Source: Nemophila menziesii (Eukaryota > Streptophyta > Magnoliopsida > Boraginales > Hydrophyllaceae). From it: a stretch of DNA of 64,000 nt. Shown piece by piece: positions 58,501-64,000 of this stretch. The notes beneath the pieces were generated by a model. The model made no database searches. It had not been told where the DNA came from and saw nothing but the letters and a program-made list of their open reading frames with translations. The position numbers and the translations under genes were made by a program. Location of the stretch: positions 23,297-87,296 of the forward strand of contig JARWIR010000243.1 in the NCBI GenBank assembly GCA_029959085.1, given 5' to 3'. Each line of letters starts with the position of its first letter. Within the stretch, counting starts at the first letter, position 1.

Positions 58501-60765
58501 CTATTTTATAATAACACCCATACTCTCTTTAGTTCCTTTATTCTTACAACCTTGAAGAAAACTCCTCCAAATCAACACATTAGGCGGAAAAGGCATCCCA
58601 GAAATCAACTTCTCAGCTTCCTTAACATATCCATATCTCACCAATAAATCCACCATAACATGATAATGATCCATCTCCGCTTCAATACCATATTTACCCT
58701 TCATCTCCTCAAAAAATCCAATCCCTTCTTTCACTAATCCTACGTGTCTACACGCCGAAATAATACCTAAAAACGTAACTTTATCCGGTTTAAACCCTTC
58801 ACTCTCCATCTCTCTATATCTCTTTATTGCTTTTAACCCATACCCATTAACGCCAAGTGTCGAAATCATAACCGTCCATGATATCACATTCCGTTTCTCC
58901 ATTTCGTTAAATATTTTAACCGAACTTTTTACACTCCCACATTTTCCGTACATATCGATTATAATATTCTTAACAAACGTATCTAATTTGTTAAAATTAC
59001 TTTTTATTATTAACCCATGAAGTGAACTACCCAATGTTAGGTTACAAATCTGCGTGCAAACACTGAATAAACTAACATACGTGTAATTATCCGGTTTAAA
59101 TTCGGTTTTTCTCATTTGTTCGAATAATTCAAAAACCTCTTTAAAGTCACCGTTTTTCGAACACGCAGTAATTAATATATTCCATGATATAACATCAGGT
59201 TCGTTTAGTAAACAATATAATTCTTGAGTTTTATGATATTCACGGTTTTTGTTATATAACCCAGCTATTACATTTGATGTACTCGATGTGTCGGAATCAA
59301 TTGCGAAATTTAATCCCTCGGATACTCGATTATTCTTCGCATAAGACGAAATAATACCACTTATAACATACTTATTTTCGATATATCCAAGTTTAATTAT
59401 CATCGAATGAAGCTCTTGTAACTCTAATAATACTAAATTCGACTTTAAAACAGCCGAGAATGAAAATTCATTCGGAATATGACTTTTTATCATTTCTTTT
59501 AGTAGCAAAAGTGATGTTTTAGTATCTGTTTTCGAATATCCGAGTATTAAAGAATTCCAACTAACTAAATTTTTCTTGAATATTTTGTCGAAACAAAGAT
59601 GAGCTTCTTGTAATTTGTTAAACTTCGCGTAAAAATCGATTAATGTACTACCTACAAATGTATTTGAATCGAGGTTTCGTTTAATTGTTTGAACATGTAG
59701 AATCTTCCCTAATTCTTCGTTATTTAAGGTGGTGCATGAGTTAATTACACTTGAATATGTTGTCTCATTACCCAAAACATTACTTTTTAAGAAAATATTT
59801 ATCGCCTTCTCTGGTTCACCATTTTTTATCATTGAGTTAATAATCGTGTTCCATGATATAACATCTTTGTTTAGTATTGTGTCAAACATTTTTTCGGCAG
59901 TTTCATTATCAGAGCATTTTGCGTACATATTTATCAAACAGTTAGCTAATGAAACTAAATTTTCTAAGCCGGATTTTATTACCATCCCATGTAATTGTTC
60001 TCCTAATGTAAGATCCTCGTCTAAACATGTTAAAACACTGATAAAAGTTGATTCAGATAATTTCTTTTCACGTTTTATTACCTCCTTGAATATTAATACA
60101 GAATCTCGTACATAACCATGTGTACTAAACAAAGATATCATGCAATTCCATGTAATTAAACTCTTGATAGGCATGTTATCGAAGATTTTAATAGCTTCTT
60201 CTAATAATCCATTTCTTCCAAACATACACATTAAAGAAGTTCCAGTAAAAGCATCGTTATAGAGAACACCACTTTTCATTATCAAAGCGAATAATTTTAA
60301 TCCATGTGTGATATTTAAGATATTACACGATAATAATGCACCGTACGTGAATTGAGTTGGGTTTAATCCGAAATATCTCATCTCGTAAAACAAATTCAAC
60401 GCATTTTGTGTATACCCGTTACGAGTATAACCAGTTATCATTGTATTATAAGATACAACGTTTTTGTGAGGCATTGTGTCGAATAGTTGGTGCGCGAGAA
60501 ATGTGTTTCCGAATGATGTATACTTTGATATGATATTGTTGTGGAGAAAGATATTGGGTTGTATTGGGTTTGAACCCATTGTAATGGTGAGAGCATGAAG
60601 AGATTTTGCTGCTTTGAGTGACTGAATCCATGAGTGTTCTTGAAGTAGTTGTATGAGCTTTTGTTGTTCAAAGTTTTTTTCATGGGAAAGATGACTGAAA
60701 TAATGGTTTTGTGTGATATTGGAGAGTTGTTTAGTTTTTGAGGCTACTTTGCTTAAATTTCTCAT
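58501..60765 (-). CDS. PLS-class pentatricopeptide repeat protein, 754 residues, intronless
   Basis: The N-terminus MRNLSKVASKTKQLSNITQN is basic and Ser/Thr-rich, as in organelle transit peptides. From about residue 70 a continuous run of PPR motifs follows, with the 31/35/36-residue P-L-S alternation. Examples are NVVSYNTMITGYTRNG, ITWNCMISLFSTHG, VISWNTIINSMIKNG, LVSWNSLILGYSK, VISWNILITACSKNGD and VISWTVMISTLGVNGYG. The C-terminus has PNVLIWRSFLQGCKN, the start of the E motif, and stops there with no full E+ or DYW domain. Known: such proteins bind organellar RNA, often for C-to-U editing with a DYW partner in trans. It may correspond to the At3g58590 group by length and lack of DYW, which is tentative. 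ATG 60765 is the first in frame. Frame fully open. Confidence 0.95.
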   Translation of the reverse strand: MRNLSKVASKTKQLSNITQNHYFSHLSHEKNFEQQKLIQLLQEHSWIQSLKAAKSLHALTITMGSNPIQPNIFLHNNIISKYTSFGNTFLAHQLFDTMPHKNVVSYNTMITGYTRNGYTQNALNLFYEMRYFGLNPTQFTYGALLSCNILNITHGLKLFALIMKSGVLYNDAFTGTSLMCMFGRNGLLEEAIKIFDNMPIKSLITWNCMISLFSTHGYVRDSVLIFKEVIKREKKLSESTFISVLTCLDEDLTLGEQLHGMVIKSGLENLVSLANCLINMYAKCSDNETAEKMFDTILNKDVISWNTIINSMIKNGEPEKAINIFLKSNVLGNETTYSSVINSCTTLNNEELGKILHVQTIKRNLDSNTFVGSTLIDFYAKFNKLQEAHLCFDKIFKKNLVSWNSLILGYSKTDTKTSLLLLKEMIKSHIPNEFSFSAVLKSNLVLLELQELHSMIIKLGYIENKYVISGIISSYAKNNRVSEGLNFAIDSDTSSTSNVIAGLYNKNREYHKTQELYCLLNEPDVISWNILITACSKNGDFKEVFELFEQMRKTEFKPDNYTYVSLFSVCTQICNLTLGSSLHGLIIKSNFNKLDTFVKNIIIDMYGKCGSVKSSVKIFNEMEKRNVISWTVMISTLGVNGYGLKAIKRYREMESEGFKPDKVTFLGIISACRHVGLVKEGIGFFEEMKGKYGIEAEMDHYHVMVDLLVRYGYVKEAEKLISGMPFPPNVLIWRSFLQGCKNKGTKESMGVIIK

Positions 60766-60799
60766 GCTTGGAATATGGGAATTTGTCGAGGATAATTGA

Positions 60800-63075
60800 G
60801 ATTATTTACACTTGCTCAATGGTTAGATTGATGGATGGTAAGAGTTTCGAGTTTATAGCTAATTCGATTAAGTAATTCTGACTTAACACCTTTATAATTA
60901 TAGTATTAGCGGGAGTACGGGTCGATTTCACTCAGTTTTAAGAGCAGGTAAATCAAAGTTAACAATCTCGTTTTATAGAATTACAAGGGTAACTCAAGGT
61001 AGAGTAAAAAAAAAAGTTACTTGCGAATCGATACGGGTTATCTTTGGGGTATCTTCCAGTCAACCTAAAGTCAACTTTGATCAATTTTTTTTATAACACA
61101 TGAAAATTAAAAAAATGACTAAAAATCTAAAAAACCTTATATTGTTATCATTAAATATTAAAGTCACGAATTGCACCTATTATCAACGAAAAACGGTACA
61201 AATTCGATCCAAATAGTTCAAAATAAGATAAAGTCCTTACACATTTTCTCAAAAAACAAAAGTTACAAAACAAATTTTACTGACAAAGAATTAACTTCAA
61301 AATCCTTTAAAACCTCTCAAAAGCGTAGGTTGATTGGAGACTTGTGAGTCGTCTCGAGTGCTCATTAATAATCTGTTCAACCCTATATTCGCATTGGCAC
61401 ACATATATGTTAAGCTCACAAGTTATTTAGAATGTTAAACCCTCAAAATACTCAGATTCATTATCGGCCAAAAAGTTGTAGAGTCTTAAATGCAAAGGCA
61501 TCTTAGACTGAACCCCCAAGAAGTGTTATTTCTTTTCTAATATCATCACAAGTCTTGGAGAGGGTTAAATTATAAATCGAGAATCTCGAAAAACCATCTC
61601 AACAATATATGAGTGTATCGAACAAGGCGACAACCACATTTGCCTACCAAAAACCCTGTTTTGTAACACAAATATATAATAAAATTTCTTACCAAGATTT
61701 TGCTGTAATTTCCTTTGTATATCATCAAATGGGTTGGGTCGTCTTTTGGAGTTCATGTCAAAGTCCTTGTCAGAAGTAGCAAGTGAATTAGTAATTAAGT
61801 AATTGAGTAAAAGAATAATTTAGGGTATATTTAGAGTAAAACGTACCAAAATCGGCCACACAACAAATTCACGCAACAAGTTAAATTCTCTATACATAAA
61901 CCAATATCAAGTCAGTTAACTTATGATGTAAATAGGTAATGCAAAAAATTAAAATTTTGATCAACATATTCGTTAAATGATCCCTAAGTTTAACCTCTAG
62001 ACTGCTCCAAACCCGATGGTATGAGTGCACAAAGTTTGAACAACTTCTTGGACGCATTGTGTGAAGGCTGGATCTGGATATTGGAGTTATGCAAAAAATA
62101 GTTCGTTTTACCCGATAAGGGATGTGCCTTTTTTACGGTTTCCATGCCTTCCGCCACAATTAGGCTGGTAGAAGAATACCTTACCCTTCTTTGTATTGTG
62201 GCCCCTTTGCCTATGTTTGGTTGTAATTTTGATGAGATCTCAATGAGCCAATTTGATGATTTGTAACGATTTTCACAAACGCTAAAATAATAGAGCAAAA
62301 AAAAATGTCTTCTCCAAGTGGCCTACTCGTCGGTTGCCTTTGAAGTCGCTTGGATAGGATTCCTTTGTCTCATGTACTATAATGTGAACCTGTAAAACTC
62401 AACATGAACGTTAGTACACCTAGAAATAAGGCCTCAGAAGGTATGCAACGGTCAAGTGTATGGAGGTTTAGAGATGGATAATATGAAGTGGAGTGTAAAA
62501 GATAAAGTTATATTAGTTATCCCAACTGCAAAAAAATGATAAGCAGAACACAATTGATAATTGCTAGATACTTGGGAATCGCTTACGAAGTTGGCAGGGG
62601 CTCGAGGCTGTTAAGTTAAGGTAAAATATATAGTGGTTTAACCTAGTAGTATTTGGTGTCCTAAGACTGTGCCTCAAAATGCTCAAAGCCATGAAATTCA
62701 GAAATCTTGATGAGCGCGATTAGGACGTGGAAATTATTCTTAGTTTCGATTCATGTTGCAGTCTACTTGAGAAATGAGGTAAATTTTGGTATGGCTGAGG
62801 AATGTTGTGTTCATTGATATACATAAGTTCCTGGGTATATAGCAACTAAGTTTATCATAAGGTCCTAGATTCTAAGCATATGGTGTATAGAATAAGGTCA
62901 CACAAATTGCTTGTGAATATTTCAAAGTTGTGGGTAAAATGGTGGAGGGTGGTCAAATTTTTTTAATAGGTAAATGGGTCATATCTGATTTGGGAGCAAA
63001 AATTAAACGTAGATAGGAGTTTTAACAATATCATAACGAGTAGAGGAATTAGAATGATGTGTCGAGTAGGGTTTG
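60800..63075. other. Intergenic, no recognisable gene
   Basis: AT-rich. Minus-strand frames at 61565-61756 (PNPFDDIQRKLQQNLG) and 61990-62298 have no family resemblance and no splice context I can defend. They may be decayed retroelement. Confidence 0.4.
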
Positions 63076-63326
63076 TGCAACGAGTTAGAAAACAACACGC
63101 ATAAACTCGTCCGAAACCAAACAAGTTGTTGTTTTATTGGGCGGGTTTTAGTTTAAATTTTTAATCAATTTACACTTTTTTGCGGTTTTATATGAAACCC
63201 ACAAATCCGCGCGATTCGATTATCATTTTAGTAAAAAAAACTAAATAAACTCATATTATTTCTTTTACTTCAAAAAAATTCATAGATTTTATGTTTTTCT
63301 TCATCTAATTTCTCTTTTCTTTAATA

Positions 63327-63998
63327 CAGTTTTATAGTCTTTCAAAATTTCAGTAATATTGTGTCACCTTATTTGGAGCTTTGGTGATACTAAATTCTCA
63401 TATCCTGATGGTTTTCATATGATATTCATTCAAAAATTCTGAAATAAGCTCAAAGATGATATCCTTTCTATTTGCAATGAATTATTGAATGACACTATTC
63501 TAATTTCTAATGGATAATTTTATTCTAATGAAGAGTTTGAATAATATTAGCATCATTCTTATCCCTAACCCTAAGTGCAAGAACCTACACCGAACTACAT
63601 GATATATTGACTTAAAAAAAAATAGACCATTTTTTTTTATCAAAACTCATTTTAATTAGATAAGATTCTAAATTCAAATCCCAATATACCATTAAACCAT
63701 AATAACCATTAATAATCTCAAATGTTCTCAAGTAACCATAGTAATACTAGTCAAGTAATACATAACATAAACTCAACTACTCATAGAACAAACAAACATT
63801 ATATCATAATTAAACATCCTTTCTCATCACATTTATTCCCACCTTCTTCATCCATTCATCACACCCTTCAAGAATAAGGCATATACCCCGTCCCTCTCCT
63901 AAACCTAGTCACCTTCCTACATAATCACAAAAAAAATCAAAAAAACCAGAAAAAAAAATTCAGAATTTTTTGTGAAATTTTGAAAGACTATAAAACTG
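63327..63998. repeat. Perfect 26-bp inverted repeat bounding 672 bp
   Basis: 63327-63352 (CAGTTTTATAGTCTTTCAAA and six further bases) is the exact reverse complement of 63973-63998. It could be the termini of a DNA element or an inverted duplication. The window ends two bases later, so the flank cannot be examined. Confidence 0.8.
63362..63520 (+). pseudogene. LINE reverse transcriptase N-terminal fragment
   Basis: Reads SYPDGFHMIFIQKF, a stop, then NKLKDDILSICNELL. This matches the start of the RT domain in plant LINEs (PDGFxxxFFQKFWxxxKxDI). Short dead fragment. Confidence 0.6.
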
Positions 63999-64000
63999 AA

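Noticed and set aside
59729..60115. 128-codon plus-strand frame opposite the PPR gene
   Set aside because: Antisense to well-conserved PPR repeats and without its own motif.
63079..63250. Possible hAT end (GGGCGGGTTTTAG ... AAACCCACAAATCCGCG)
   Set aside because: The words are suggestive, but I could not find inverted ends or a target duplication.

Overview
The window is nuclear DNA of a eudicot plant. It is AT-rich, its genes carry GT-AG introns, it encodes a CLE signalling peptide and a plant PLS-type pentatricopeptide repeat (PPR) protein, and it is crowded with plant mobile elements (MULE, hAT, Stowaway-type MITEs, Helitron, Ty1/copia, Ty3/gypsy, LINE). I cannot name the species. Most of the sequence is transposon-derived. 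Single-copy host genes sit as islands: a pair of related small genes (9.4-10.3 kb and 16.1-17.4 kb), two related KEN-box/D-box genes (25.6-25.9 kb and 49.4-49.7 kb), a CLE gene (57.8-58.0 kb) and an intronless PPR gene (58.5-60.8 kb).

1-7.8 kb is the larger part of an autonomous-looking Mutator-like element (MULE). Its left end lies outside the window. A five-exon Ulp1-like gene on + faces an apparently intact two-exon transposase gene on -, with a satellite-like array between them. All three positions that should hold the Ulp1 catalytic residues are substituted although the frame stays open. 8.0-9.3 kb holds a hAT end and a LINE tail. 9.4-18.8 kb holds the duplicated small gene, a MITE with near-perfect target duplication, a dead sesquiterpene synthase fragment and several retroposon pieces. 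18.7-24.4 kb has a gypsy protease fragment, a foldback element, a direct duplication, a Stowaway-like MITE and a broken CbbX-like AAA ATPase exon.

26.9-29.2 kb looks like a copia-type LTR split by a 591-bp hAT element with a perfect 8-bp target duplication. 31.6-43.5 kb is a very decayed copia element that received two precisely bounded insertions: a 1.2-kb hAT carrying an exon of the PP2A activator PTPA, and a 5.6-kb Helitron with a broken helicase and no recognisable Rep domain. 43.5-48.9 kb is a LINE with both ends and a 14-bp target duplication, but with the reverse transcriptase core deleted. 49.9-51.4 kb is a 1.48-kb long-TIR Mutator-type element with a 9-bp target duplication and a foreign-looking core.

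The last part (51.4-64 kb) is mostly AT-rich repeat debris around the CLE and PPR genes and ends in a perfect 26-bp inverted repeat that may mark another element. The best candidates for something undescribed are the catalytically substituted Ulp1-like MULE protein, the shared GTCTGTAC motif in that element, the KEN/D-box gene pair and the duplicated CxxC mini-genes.
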